64,000 bases of DNA from assembly GCF_051014445.1 (NCBI RefSeq), contig NC_135134.1, positions 30,445,672-30,509,671 on the forward strand, read 5' to 3'. The notes below the pieces were generated by a model. It saw only the letters and a list, made by a program, of their open reading frames with translations. It ran no database searches and was not told the DNA's origin. This stretch comes from Colletes latitarsis (taxonomy: Eukaryota > Arthropoda > Insecta > Hymenoptera > Colletidae). Within the stretch, counting starts at the first letter, position 1. Every line of letters starts with the position of its first letter. Shown here in pieces: positions 35,268 through 49,059 of the stretch. Both the position numbers and the translations under genes were made by a program.

Positions 35268-38200
35268 GGTTAGGTCTGGGAAATGCGCGCATCTGGCTTA
35301 TTCTTTCGCATTCTTCGCATACTTGTTGGCCAGATCCTGGGTATTTTCCGTGTTTGAAACACGTAGTAATGTGGTAACACACTGAAGCAGTCAATTAAAC
35401 CTGGTTTCGATCAATATTTTAGAGGATAACGCCGGTTAGGTCTGGGTTAGGTCTCGGAAATGCGCGCATCTGGCTCATGATTTTGCCTTCTTCGCATACT
35501 TGTTGGCCAGATCCTAGGTATTTTCCGTGTTTGAATCACGTAGTAATGTGGTAACACACTGAAGCAGTCAATTAAACCTGGTTTCGATCAATATTTCAGA
35601 GGATAACACCGGTTAGGTCTGGGTTAGGTCTGGGTTATGCCCGCATCTGGCTCATGATTTTGCCTTCTTCGCATACTTGTTGGCCAGATCCTGGGTTTTT
35701 TTCGTGTTTGAATCACGTAGTAATGTGGTAATACACTGAAGCAGTCAATTAAACCTGGTTTCGATCAATATTTTAGAGGATAACACCGGCTAGGTCTGGG
35801 TTAGGTCTGGGTTATGCCCGCATCTGGCTCATGATTTTGCCTTCTTCGCATACTTGTTGGCCAGATCTTGGGTTTTTTTCGTGTTTGAATCACGTAGTAA
35901 TGTGGTAACACACTGAAGCAGTCAATTAAACCTGGTTTCGATCAATATTTTAGAGGATAACACCGGTTAGGTCTGGGTTAGGTCTGGGTTATGCCCGCAT
36001 CTGGCTCATGATTTTGCCTTCATCGCATACTTGTTGGCCAGATCCTGGGTTTTTTCCGTGTTTGAATCACGTAGTAATGTGGTAACACACTGAAGCAGTC
36101 AATTAAACCTGGTTTCGATCAATACTTCAGAGGATAACGCCGGTTAGGTCAGGGTTAGGTCTGGGAAATGCGCGCATCTGGCTCATGATTTTGCCTTCTT
36201 CGCATACTTGTTGGCCAGATCCTGGGTATTTTCCGTGTTTGAATCACGTAGTAATGTGGTAACACACTGAAGCAGTCAATTAAACCTGGTTTCGATCAAT
36301 ATTTCAGAGGATAACACCGGTTAGGTCTGGGTTAGGTCTGGGTTATGCCCGCATCTGGCTCATGATTTTGCCTTCTTCGCATACTTGTTGGCCAGATCCT
36401 GGGTTTTTTTCGTGTTTGAATCACGAAGTAATGTGGTAATACACTGAAGCAGTCAATTATACCTGGTTTCGAACAATATTTTAGAGGATAACACCGGTTA
36501 GGTCTGGGTTAGGTCTGGGTTATGCCCGCATCTGGCTCATGATTTTGCCTTCTTCGCATACTTGTTGGCCAGATCCTGGGTTTTTTTCGTGTTTGAATCA
36601 CGTAGTAATGTGGTAACACACTGAAGCAGTCAATTAAACCTGGTTTCGATCAATATTTTAGAGGATAACACCGGTTAGGTCTGGGTTAGGTCTGGGTTAT
36701 GCCCGCATCTGGCTCATGATTTTGCCTTCATCGCATACTTGTTGGCCAGATCCTGGGTTTTTTTCGGGTTTGAATCACGTAGTAATGTGGTACCACACAG
36801 AAACAGTCCACTAAACCTGGATTCGGACAGTATTTAGGAGGATAACACCGGTTAGGTCTGGGTTAGGTCCGGGATATGCGCGCATATGGCTTATACTTTC
36901 GCCTTTTCGCAAACTTGTTGGCCAGATCCTGGGTTTTTTCCGTGTTTGAATCACGTAGGAATGTGGTAACACACTGAAGCAGTCAATTAAACCTGGTTTC
37001 GATCAATATTTTAGAGGATAACACCGGTTAGGTCTGGGTTAGGTCTGGGTTATGCCCGCATCTGGCTCATGATTTTGCCTTCTTCGCATACTTGTTGGCC
37101 AGATCCTGGGGTTTTTTCGTGTTTGAATCACGTAGTAATGTGGTAACACACTGAAGCAGTCAATTAAACCTGGTTTCGATCAATATTTCAGAGGATAACA
37201 CCGGTTAGGTCTGGGTTAGGTCTGGGAAATGCGCGCATCTGGCTTACACTTTCGCCTTCTTCGCACACTTGTTGGCCAGATTGTGGGTTTTTTACGTGTT
37301 TGAATCACGTAGGAATGTGGTAACACACTGAAGTAGTCAATTTAACCTGGTTTCTATCAATATTTTAGAGGATAACACCGGTTAGGTCTGGGTTAGGTCT
37401 GGGTTATGCCCGCATCTGGCTCATGATGTTGCCTTCTTCGCATACTTGTTGGCCAGATCCTGGGTTTTTTTCGTGTTTGAATCACGTAGGAATGTGGTAA
37501 CACACTGAAGCAGTCAATTAAACCTGGTTTCGATCAATATTTTAGAGGATAGCACGGGTTAGGTCTGGGTTAGGTCTGGGTTATGCCCGCATCTGGCTCA
37601 TGATTTTGCCTTCTTCGCATACTTGTTGGCCAGATCCTGGGTTTTTTTCGTGTTTGAATCAGGTAGGAATGTGGTAACACACTGAAGCAGTCAATTAAAC
37701 CTGGTTTCGATCAATATTTTAGAGGATAACACCGGTTAGGTCTGGGTTAGGTCTGGGTTATGCCCGCATCTGGCTCATGATTTTGCCTTCATCGCATACT
37801 TGTTGGCCAGATCCTGGGCTATTTCCGTGTTTGAATCACGTAGTAATGTGGTAACTCCCTGACGCAGTCAATTAAACCTGGTTTCGATCAATATTTCAGA
37901 GGATAACACCGGTTAGGTCTGGGTTAGGTCTGGGTTATGCCCGCATCTGGCTCATGATTTTGCCTTCTTCGCATACTTGTTGGCCAGGTCCTGGGTTTTT
38001 TTCGTGTTTGAATCACGTAGTAATGTGGTAATACACTGAAGCAGTCAATTAAACCTGGTTTCGATGAATATTTTAGAGGATAACACCGGCTAGGTCTGGG
38101 TTAGGTCTGGGTTATGCCCGCATCTGGCTCATGATTTTGCCTTCTTCGCATACTTGTTGGCCAGATCCTGGGGTTTTTTCGTGTTTGAATCACGTAGTAA

Positions 38201-41168
38201 TGTGGTAACACACTGAAGCAGTCAATTAAACCTGGTTTCGATCAATATTTCAGAGGATAACACCGGTTAGGTCTGGGTTAGGTCTGGGAAATGCGCGCAT
38301 CTGGCTTACACTTTCGCCTTCTTCGCACACTTGTTGGCCAGATTGTGGGTTTTTTCCGTGTTTGAATCACGTAGTAATGTGGTAATACACTGAAGCAGTC
38401 AATTAAACCTGGTTTCGATCAATATTTTAGAGGATAACACCGGTTAGGTCTAGGTTAGGTCTGGGTTATGCCCGCATCTGGCTCATGATTTTGCCTTCTT
38501 AGCATACTTGTTGGCCAGATCCTGGGTTTTTTTCGTGTTTGAATCACGTAGTAATGTGGTAACACACTGAAGCAGTCAATTAAACCTGGTTTCGATCAAT
38601 ATTTTAGAGGATAACACCGGTTAGGTCTGGGTTAGGTCTGGGATATGCACGCATCTGGCTTATGCTTTCGCCTTTTTCGCAAACTTGTTGGCCAGATCCT
38701 GGGTTTTTTCCGTGTTTGAATCACGTAGTAATGTTGTACCACACTGAGGCAGTCAATTAAACCTGGATTCGGACAGTATTTCAGAGGATAACACCGGTTA
38801 GGTCTGGGTTAGGTCTGGGAAATGCGCGCATCTGGCTTATTCTTTCGCATTCTTCGCATACTTGTTGGCCAGATCCTGGGTATTTTCCGTGTTTGAAACA
38901 CGTAGTAATGTGATAACACAATGAAGCAGTCAATTAAACCTGGTTTCGATCAATATTTCAGAGGATAACACCGGTTAGGTCTGGGTTAGGTCTGGGATAT
39001 GCGCGCATCTGGCTTATACTTTCGCCATTTTCGCAAACTTGTTGGCCAGATCCTGGGTATTTTCCGTGTTTGAAACACGTAGTAATGTGGTACCACACTG
39101 AAGCAGTCAATTAAACCTGGTTTCGATCAATATTTTAGAGGATAACGCCGGTTAAGTCTGGGTTAGGTCTGGGAAATGCGCGCATCTGGCTCATGATTTT
39201 GCCTTCTTCGCATACTTGTTGGCCAGATCCTGGGTATTTTCCGTGTTTGAATCACGTAGTAATGTGGTAACACACTGAAGCAGTCAATTAAACCTGGTTT
39301 CGATCAATATTTCAGAGGATAACACCGGTTAGGTATGGGTTAGGTCTGGGTTATGCCCCCATCTGGCTCAAGATTTTGCCTTCATCGCATACTTGTTGGC
39401 CAGATCCTGGGTTTTTTTCGTGTTTGAATCACGTAGTAATGTGGTAATACACTGAAGCAGTCAATTAAACCTGGTTTCGATCAATATTTTAGAGGATAAC
39501 ACCGGTTAGGTCTAGGTTAGGTCTGGGTTATGCCCGCATCTGGCTCATGATTTTGCCTTCTTCGCATACTTGTTGGCCAGATCCTGGGTTTTTTTCGTGT
39601 TTGAATCACGTAGTAATGTGGTAACACACTGAAGCAGTCAATTAAACCTGGTTTCGATCAATATTTTAGAGGATAACACCGGTTAGGTCTGGGTTAGGTC
39701 TGGGTTATGCCCGCATCTGGCTCATGATTTTGCCTTCATCGCATACTTGTTGGCCAGATCCTGGATTTTTTCCGTGTTTGAATCACGTAGTAATGTGGTA
39801 ACACACTGAAGCAGTCAATTAAACCTGGTTTCGATCAATATTTCAGAGGATAACGCCGGTTAGGTCTGGGTTAGGTCTGGGTTATGCCCGCATCTGGCTC
39901 ATGATTTTGCCTTCTTCGCATACTTGTTGGCCAGATCCTGGGTTTTTTTCGTGTTTGAATCACGTAGTAATGTGGTAATACACTGAGGCTGTCAATTAAA
40001 CCTGGTTTCGATCAATATTTTAGAGGATAACACAGGTTAGGTCTGGGTTAGGTCTGGGTTATGCCCGCATCTGGCTCATGATTTTGCCTTCTTCGCATAC
40101 TTGTTGGCCAGATCCTGGGTTTTTTTCGTGTTTGAATCACGTAGTAATGTGGTAACACACTGAAGCAGTCAATTAAACCTGGTTTCGATCAATATTTTAG
40201 AGGATAACACCGGTTAGGTCTGGGTTAGGTCTGGGATATGCGCGCATCTGGCTTATGCTTTCGCCTTTTTCGCAAACTTGTTGGCCAGATCCTGGGTTTT
40301 TTCCGTGTTTGAATCACGTAGTAATGTTGTACCACACTGAGGCAGTCAATTAAACCTGGATTCGGACAGTATTTCAGAGGATAACACCGGTTAGGTCTGG
40401 GTTAGGTCTGGGAAATGCGCGCATCTGGCTTATTCTTTCGCATTCTTCGCATACTTGTTGTCCAGATCCTGGGTATTTTCCGTGTTTGAAACACGTAGTA
40501 ATGTGATAACACAATGAAGCAGTCAATTAAACCTGGTTTCGATCAGTATTTCAGAGGATAACACCGGTTAGGTCTGGGTTAGGTCCGGGATATGCGCGCA
40601 TATGGCTTATACTTTCGCCATTTTCGCAAATTTGTTGGCCAGATCCTGGGTATTTTCCGTGTTTGAAACACGTAGTAATGTGGTACCACACTGAAGCAGT
40701 CAATTAAACCTGGTTTCGATCAATATTTTAGAGGATAACGCCGGTTAGGTCTGGGTTAGGTCTGGGAAATGCGCGCATCTGGCTCATGATTTTGCCTTCT
40801 TCGCATACTTGTTGGCCAGATCCTGGGTATTTTCCGTGTTTGAATCACGTAGTAATGTGGTAACACACTGAAGCAGTCAATTAAACCTGGTTTCGATCAA
40901 TATTTCAGAGGATAACACCGGTTAGGTCTGGGTTAGGTCTGGGTTATGCCCCCATCTGGCTCATGATTTTGCCTTCTTCGCATACTTGTTGGCCAGATCC
41001 TGGGTTTTTTTCGTGTTTGAATCACGTAGTAATGTGGTAATACACTGAAGCAGTCAATTAAACCTGGTTTCGATCAATATTTCAGTGGATAACACCGGTT
41101 AGGTCTGAGTTAGGTCTGTGTTATGCCCGCATCTGGCTCATGATTTTGCCTTCTTCGCATACTTGTTG
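35268..41168 (+). repeat. Superblock S2 (second copy)
   Basis: This block matches S1 at a constant offset of 26,868 and S3 at a constant further offset of 13,792. S2 and S3 share substitutions that S1 lacks, for example GGTCTAGGTTAGG in the monomers near 38,450 and 52,245 and CTCAAGATTTTG near 39,370 and 53,161, so S2 and S3 look like the younger pair. S1 in turn has private variants such as CGTTGTAATG near 12,920 and GGCTGGCAATT near 13,122. Confidence 0.9.
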
Positions 41169-42780
41169 GCCAGATCCTGGGTTTTTTTCGTGTTTGAATC
41201 ACGTAGTAATGTGGTAACACACTGAAGCAGTCAATTAAACCTGGTTTCGATCAATATTTTAGAGGATAACACCGGTTAGGTCTGGGTTAGGTCTGGGATA
41301 TGCGCGCATCTGGCTTATGCTTTCGCCTTTTTCGCAAACTTGATGGCCAGATCCTGGGTTTTTTCCGTGTTTGAATCACGTAGTAATGTTGTACCACACT
41401 GAGGCAGTCAATTAAACCTGGATTCGGACAGTATTTCAGAGGATAACACCGGTTAGGTCTGGGTTAGGTCTGGGAAATGCGCGCATCTGGCTTATTCTTT
41501 CGCATTCTTCGCATACTTGTTGGCCAGATCCTGGGTATTTTCCGTGTTTGAAACACGTAGTAATGTGATAACACAATGAAGCAGTCAATTAAACCTGGTT
41601 TCGATCAGTATTTCAGAGGATAACACCGGTTAGGTCTGGGTTAGGTCCGGGATATGCGCGCATATGGCTTATACTTTCGCCATTTTCGCAAACTTGTTGG
41701 CCAGATCCTGGGTATTTTCCGTGTTTGAAACACGTAGTAATGTGGTACCACACTGAAGCAGTCAATTAAACCTGGTTTCGATCAATATTTTAGAGGATAA
41801 CACCGGTTAGGTCTGGGTTAGGTCTGGGTTATGCCCGCATCTGGCTCATGATTTTGCCTTCTTCGCATACTTGTTGGCCAGATCCTGGGTTTTTTTCGTG
41901 TTTGAATCACGTAGTAATGTGGTAACACACTGAAGCAGTCAATTAAACTTGGTTTCGATCAATATTTTAGAGGATAACACCGGTTAGGTCTGGGTTAGGT
42001 CTGGGTTATGCCCGCATCTGGCTCATGATTTTGCCTTCATCGCATACTTGTTGGCCAGATCCTGGGTTTTTTCCGTGTTTGCATCACGTAGTAATGTGGT
42101 AACACACTGAAGCAGTCAATTAAACCTGGTTTCGATCAATATTTCAGAGGATAACGCCGGTTAGGTCTGGGTTAGGTCTGGGAAATGCGCGCATCTGGCT
42201 CATGATTTTGCCTTCTTCGCATACTTGTTGGCCAGATCCTGCGTATTTTCCGCGTTTGAATCACGTAGTAATGTGGTAACACACTGAAGCAGTCAATTAA
42301 ACCTGGTTTCGATCAATATTTCACAGGATAACACCGGTTAGATCTGGGTTAGGTCTGTGTTATGCCCGCATCTGGCTCATGATTTTGCCTTCTTCGCATA
42401 CTTGTTGGCCAGATCCTGGGTTTTTTCCGTGTTTGAATCACGTAGTAATGTGGTAACTCACTGACGCAGTCAATTAAACCTGGTTTCGATCAATATTTAA
42501 GAGGATAACACCGGTTAGGTCTGGGTTAGGTCTGGGTTATGCCCGCATCTGGCTCATGATTTTGCCTTCTTCGCATACTTGTTGGCCAGATCCTGGGTTT
42601 TTTTCGTGTTTGAGTCACGTAGTAATGTGGTAACACACTGAAGTAGTCAAATAAACCTGGTTTCGATCAATATTTTAGAGGATAACGCCGGTTAGGTCTG
42701 GGTTAGGTCTGGGAAATGCGCGCATCTGGCTCATGATTTTGCCTTCTTCGCATACTTGTTGGCCAGATCCTGGGTTTTTT
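41085..42780 (+). repeat. Shortened T block following S2
   Basis: After S2 the T series begins normally (C-B pair, AAACTTGG, TTTGCATCACG, CACAGG at 42,322) and then jumps near 42,420 to the AACTCACTGACGCAG, TATTTAAGAGG and GAAGTAGTCAAATAAACC monomers, which in T4 lie at about 57,605-57,955. Relative to T4 about seven monomers are missing. The block then passes into the GTAGGAATG...GAAACAG monomer at about 42,786. Confidence 0.75.
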
Positions 42781-42785
42781 TCGTG

Positions 42786-45700
42786 TTTGAATCACGTAGG
42801 AATGTGGTAACACACTGAAACAGTCAATTAAACCTGGTTTCGATCAATATTTTAGAGGATAACACCAGTTAGGTCTGGGTTCGGTCTGGGATTTGCGCGC
42901 ATATGGCTTATACTTTCGCCTTTTTCGCAAACTTGTTGGCCAGATCCTGGGTATTTTCCGTGTTTGAATCACGTAGGAATGTGGTAATACACTGAAGCAG
43001 TCAATTAAACCTGGATTCGGACAGTATTTCAGAGGATAACGCCGGTTAGGTCTGGGTTAGGTCTGGGAAATGCGCGCATCTGGCTTATTCTTTCGCATTC
43101 TTCGCATACTTGTTGGCCAGATCCTGGGTATTTTCCGTGTTTGAAACACGTAGTAATGTGGTAACACACTGAAGCAGTCAATTAAACCTGGTTTCGATCA
43201 ATATTTTAGAGGATAACGCCGGTTAGGTCTGGGTTAGGTCTCGGAAATGCGCGCATCTGGCTCATGATTTTGCCTTCTTCGCATACTTGTTGGCCAGATC
43301 CTAGGTATTTTCCGTGTTTGAATCACGTAGTAATGTGGTAACACACTGAAGGAGTCAATTAAACCTGGTTTCGATCAATATTTCAGAGGATAACACCGGT
43401 TAGGTCTGGGTTAGGTCTGGGTTATGCCCGCATCTGGCTCATGATTTTGCCTTCTTCGCATACTTGTTGGCCAGATCCTGGGTTTTTTTCGTGTTTGAAT
43501 CACGTAGTAATGTGGTAATACACTGAAGCAGTCAATTAAACCTGGTTTCGATCAATATTTTAGAGGATAACACCGGCTAGGTCTGGGTTAGGTCTGGGTT
43601 ATGCCCGCATCTGGCTCATGATTTTGCCTTCTTCGCATACTTGTTGGCCAGATCTTGGGTTTTTTTCGTGTTTGAATCACGTAGTAATGTGGTAACACAC
43701 TGAAGCAGTCAATTAAACCTGGTTTCGATCAATATTTTAGAGGATAACACCGGTTAGGTCTGGGTTAGGTCTGGGTTATGCCCGCATCTGGCTCATGATT
43801 TTGCCTTCATCGCATACTTGTTGGCCAGATCCTGGGTTTTTTCCGTGTTTGAATCACGTAGTAATGTGGTAACACACTGAAGCAGTCAATTAAACCTGGT
43901 TTCGATCAATACTTCAGAGGATAACGCCGGTTAGGTCAGGGTTAGGTCTGGGAAATGCGCGCATCTGGCTCATGATTTTGCCTTCTTCGCATACTTGTTG
44001 GCCAGATCCTGGGTATTTTCCGTGTTTGAATCACGTAGTAATGTGGTAACACACTGAAGCAGTCAATTAAACCTGGTTTCGATCAATATTTCAGAGGATA
44101 ACACCGGTTAGGTCTGGCTTAGGTCTGGGTTATGCCCGCATCTGGCTCATGATTTTGCCTTCTTCGCATACTTGTTGGCCAGATCCTGGGTTTTTTTCGT
44201 GTTTGAATCACGTAGTAATGTGGTAACACACTGAAGCAGTCAATTAAACCTGGTTTCGATCAATATTTTAGAGGATAACACCGGTTAGGTCTGGGTTAGG
44301 TCTGGGTTATGCCCGCATCTGGCTCATGATTTTGCCTTCATCGCATACTTGTTGGCCAGATCCTGGGTTTTTTTCGGGTTTGAATCACGTAGTAATGTGG
44401 TACCACACAGAAACAGTCCACTAAACCTGGATTCGGACAGTATTTAGGAGGATAACACCGGTTAGGTCTGGGTTAGGTCCGGGATATGCGCGCATATGGC
44501 TTATACTTTCGCCTTTTCGCAAACTTGTTGGCCAGATCCTGGGTTTTTTCCGTGTTTGAATCACGTAGGAATGTGGTAACACACTGAAGCAGTCAATTAA
44601 ACCTGGTTTCGATCAATATTTTAGAGGATAACACCGGTTAGGTCTGGGTTAGGTCTGGGTTATGCCCGCATCTGGCTCATGATTTTGCCTTCTTCGCATA
44701 CTTGTTGGCCAGATCCTGGGGTTTTTTCGTGTTTGAATCACGTAGTAATGTGGTAACACACTGAAGCAGTCAATTAAACCTGGTTTCGATCAATATTTCA
44801 GAGGATAACACCGGTTAGGTCTGGGTTAGGTCTGGGAAATACGCGCATCTGGCTTACACTTTCGCCTTCTTCGCACACTTGTTGGCCAGATTGTGGGTTT
44901 TTTTCGTGTTTGAATCACGTAGGAATGTGGTAACACACTGAAGTAGTCAATTTAACCAGGTTTCTATCAATATTTTAGAGGATAACACCGGCTAGGTCTG
45001 GGTTAGGTCTGGGTTATGCCCGCATCTGGCTCATGATGTTGCCTTCTTCGCATACTTGTTGGCCAGATCCTGGGTTTTTTTCGTGTTTGAATCACGTAGG
45101 AATGTGGTAACACACTGAAGCAGACAATTAAACCTGGTTTCGATCAATATTTTAGAGGATAGCACGGGTTAGGTCTGGGTTAGGTCTGGGTTATGCCCGC
45201 ATCTGGCTCATGATTTTGCCTTCTTCGCATACTTGTTGGCCAGATCCTGGGTTTTTTTCGTGTTTGAATCAGGTAGGAATGTGGTAACACACTGAAGCAG
45301 TCAATTAAACCTGGTTTCGATCAATATTTTAGAGGATAACACCGGTTAGGTCTGGGTTAGGTCTGGGTTATGCCCGCATCTGGCTCATGATTTTGCCTTC
45401 ATCGCATACTTGTTGGCCAGATCCTGGGCTATTTCCGTGTTTGAATCACGTAGTAATGTGGTAACTCCCTGACGCAGTCAATAAAACCTGGTTTCGATCA
45501 ATATTTCAGAGGATAACACCGGTTAGGTCTGGGTTAGGTCTGGGTTATGCCCGCATCTGGCTCATGATTTTGCCTTCTTCGCATACTTGTTGGCCAGGTC
45601 CTGGGTTTTTTTCGTGTTTGAATCACGTAGTAATGTGGTAATACACTGAAGCAGTCAATTAAACCTGGTTTCGATGAATATTTTAGAGGATAACACCGGC

Positions 45701-47400
45701 TAGGTCTGGGTTAGGTCTGGGTTATGCCCGCATCTGGCTCATGATTTTGCCTTCATCGCATACTTGTTGGCCAGATCCTGGGTTTTTTTCGGGTTTGAAT
45801 CACGTAGTAATGTGGTACCACACAGAAACAGTCCACTAAACCTGGATTCGGACAGTATTTAGGAGGATAACACCGGTTAGGTCTGGGTTAGGTCCGGGAT
45901 ATGCGCGCATATGGCTTATACTTTCGCCTTTTCGCAAACTTGTTGGCCAGATCCTGGGTTTTTTCCGTGTTTGAATCACGTAGGAATGTGGTAACACACT
46001 GAAGCAGTCAATTAAACCTGGTTTCGATCAATATTTTAGAGGATAACACCGGTTAGGTCTGGGTTAGGTCTGGGTTATGCCCGCATCTGGCTCATGATTT
46101 TGCCTTCTTCGCATACTTGTTGGCCAGATCCTGGGGTTTTTTCGTGTTTGAATCACGTAGTAATGTGGTAACACACTGAAGCAGTCAATTAAACCTGGTT
46201 TCGATCAATATTTCAGAGGATAACACCGGTTAGGTCTGGGTTAGGTCTGGGAAATGCGCGCATCTGGCTTACACTTTCGCCTTCTTCGCACACTTGTTGG
46301 CCAGATTGTGGGTTTTTTTCGTGTTTGAATCACGTAGGAATGTGGTAACACACTGAAGTAGTCAATTTAACCTGGTTTCTATCAATATTTTAGAGGATAA
46401 CACCGGCTAGGTCTGGGTTAGGTCTGGGTTATGCCCGCATCTGGCTCATGATGTTGCCTTCTTCGCATACTTGTTGGCCAGATCCTGGGTTTTTTTCGTG
46501 TTTGAATCACGTAGGAATGTGGTAACACACTGAAGCAGACAATTAAACCTGGTTTCGATCAATATTTTAGAGGATAGCACGGGTTAGGTCTGGGTTAGGT
46601 CTGGGTTATGCCCGCATCTGGCTCATGATTTTGCCTTCTTCGCATACTTGTTGGCCAGATCCTGGGTTTTTTTCGTGTTTGAATCAGGTAGGAATGTGGT
46701 AACACACTGAAGCAGTCAATTAAACCTGGTTTCGATCAATATTTTAGAGGATAACACCGGTTAGGTCTGGGTTAGGTCTGGGTTATGCCCGCATCTGGCT
46801 CATGATTTTGCCTTCATCGCATACTTGTTGGCCAGATCCTGGGCTATTTCCGTGTTTGAATCACGTAGTAATGTGGTAACTCCCTGACGCAGTCAATAAA
46901 ACCTGGTTTCGATCAATATTTCAGAGGATAACACCGGTTAGGTCTGGGTTAGGTCTGGGTTATGCCCGCATCTGGCTCATGATTTTGCCTTCTTCGCATA
47001 CTTGTTGGCCAGGTCCTGGGTTTTTTTCGTGTTTGAATCACGTAGTAATGTGGTAATACACTGAAGCAGTCAATTAAACCTGGTTTCGATGAATATTTTA
47101 GAGGATAACACCGGCTAGGTCTGGGTTAGGTCTGGGTTATGCCCGCATCTGGCTCATGATTTTGCCTTCTTCGCATACTTGTTGGCCAGATCCTGGGGTT
47201 TTTTCGTGTTTGAATCACGTAGTAATGTGGTAACACACTGAAGCAGTCAATTAAACCTGGTTTCGATCAATATTTCAGAGGATAACACCGGTTAGGTCTG
47301 GGTTAGGTCTGGGAAATGCGCGCATCTGGCTTACACTTTCGCCTTCTTCGCACACTAGTTGGCCAGATTGTGGGTTTTTTCCGTGTTTGAATCACGTAGT
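42786..47400 (+). repeat. Second copy of the 28.5-33.2 kb region
   Basis: Landmarks match 28.5-33.2 kb at +14,334 (TCTCGGAAATG 43,239; GTCAGGG 43,935) and then at +14,157 (D monomers 44,376 and 45,791; GTAACTCCCT 45,461 and 46,876). The change of 177 bp places a one-monomer loss between 43,940 and 44,376, where the TAATACACTG monomer is missing. The 1,415-bp duplication is present here too, so it predates the copying of this region. Confidence 0.85.
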
Positions 47401-47913
47401 AATGTGGTAACACACTGAAGCAGTCAATTAAACCTGGTTTCGATCAATATTTCAGAGGATAACACCGGTTAGGTCTGGGTTAGGTCTGGGTTATGCCCCC
47501 ATCTGGCTCATGATTTTGCCTTCTTCGCATACTTGTTGGCCAGATCCTGGGTTTTTTTCGTGTTTGAATCACGTAGTAATGTGGTAATACACTGAAGCAG
47601 TCAATTAAACCTGGTTTCGATCAATATTTTAGAGGATAACACCGGTTAGGTCTGGGTTAGGTCTGGGTTATGCCCGCATCTGGCTCATGATTTTGCCTTC
47701 TTCGCATACTTGTTGGCCAGATCCTGGGTTTTTTTCGTGTTTGAATCACGTAGTAATGTGGTAACACACTGAAGCAGTCAATTAAACCTGGTTTCGATCA
47801 ATATTTTAGAGGATAACACCGGTTAGGTCTGGGTTAGGTCTGGGTTATGCCCGCATCTGGCTCATGATTTTGCCTTCATCGCATACTTGTTGGCCAGATC
47901 CTGGGTTTTTTCC

Positions 47914-48620
47914 GTGTTTGAATCACGTAGTAATGTGGTAACACACTGAAGCAGTCAATTAAACCTGGTTTCGATCAATATTTCAGAGGATAACGCCGGT
48001 TAGGTCTGGGTTAGGTCTGGGAAATGCGCGCATCTGGCTCATGATTTTGCCTTCTTCGCATACTTGTTGGCCAGATCCTGGGTTTTTTTCGTGTTTGAAT
48101 CACGTAGTAATGTGGTAACACACTGAAGCAGTCAATTAAACCTGGTTTCGATCAATATTTTAGAGGATAACACCGGTTAGGTCTGGGTTAGGTCTGGGTT
48201 ATGCCCGCATCTGGCTCATGATTTTGCCTTCATCGCATACTTGTTGGCCAGATCCTGGGTTTTTTTCGTGTTTGAATCACGTAGTAATGTGGTAACACAC
48301 TGAAGCAGTCAATTAAACCTGGTTTCGATCAATATTTTAGAGGATAACACCGGTTAGGTCTGGGTTAGGTCTGGGTTATGCCCGCATCTGGCTCATGATT
48401 TTGCCTTCATCGCATACTTGTTGGCCAGATCCTGGGTTTTTTCCGTGTTTGAATCACGTAGTAATGTGGTAACACACTGAAGCAGTCAATTAAACCTGGT
48501 TTCGATCAATATTTCAGAGGATAACGCCGGTTAGGTCTGGGTTAGGTCTGGGAAATGCGCGCATCTGGCTCATGATTTTGCCTTCTTCGCATACTTGTTG
48601 GCCAGATCCTGGGTTTTTTT
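47914..48620 (+). repeat. 531-bp three-monomer unit, second locus
   Basis: The unit starts at 47,914 and again at 48,445, in the same context as the 33.7 kb locus. The second unit is broken after one monomer, where it joins a monomer with TATTTCAG and AACACCGG followed by the CACGTGGGAATG monomer. This explains why the interval from GTAACTCCCT at 46,876 to that at 51,643 is two monomers and 11 bp shorter than the corresponding interval at 32,719-37,851. Confidence 0.75.
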
Positions 48621-48884
48621 CGTGTTTGAATCACGTAGTAATGTGGTAACACACTGAAGCAGTCAATTAAACCTGGTTTCGATCAATATTTCAGAGGATA
48701 ACACCGGTTAGGTCTGGGTTAGGTCTGGGTTATGCCCGCATCTGGCTCATGATTTTGCCTTCTTCGCATACTTGTTGGCCAGATCCTGGGTTTTTTTCGT
48801 GTTTGAATCACGTGGGAATGTGGTAACACACTGAAACAGTCAATTAAACCTGGTTTCGATCAATATTTTAGAGGATAACACCAG

Positions 48885-48895
48885 TTAGGTCTGGG
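48885..48895 (+). repeat. Single telomere-like unit (independent contraction)
   Basis: ACCAG is followed by TTAGGTCTGGG and then ATTTGCGCGC. The corresponding monomers near 28,540, 35,085, 42,870 and 59,835 keep both units (the second as TTCGGTCTGGG), so this loss happened after those copies separated. Confidence 0.9.
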
Positions 48896-49059
48896 ATTTG
48901 CGCGCATATGGCCTATACTTTCGCCTTTTTCGCAAACTTGTTGGCCAGATCCTGGGTATTTTCCGTGTTTGAATCACGTAGGAATGTGGTAATACACTGA
49001 AGCAGTCAATTAAACCTGGATTCGGACAGTATTTCAAAGGATAACGCCGGTTAGGACTG

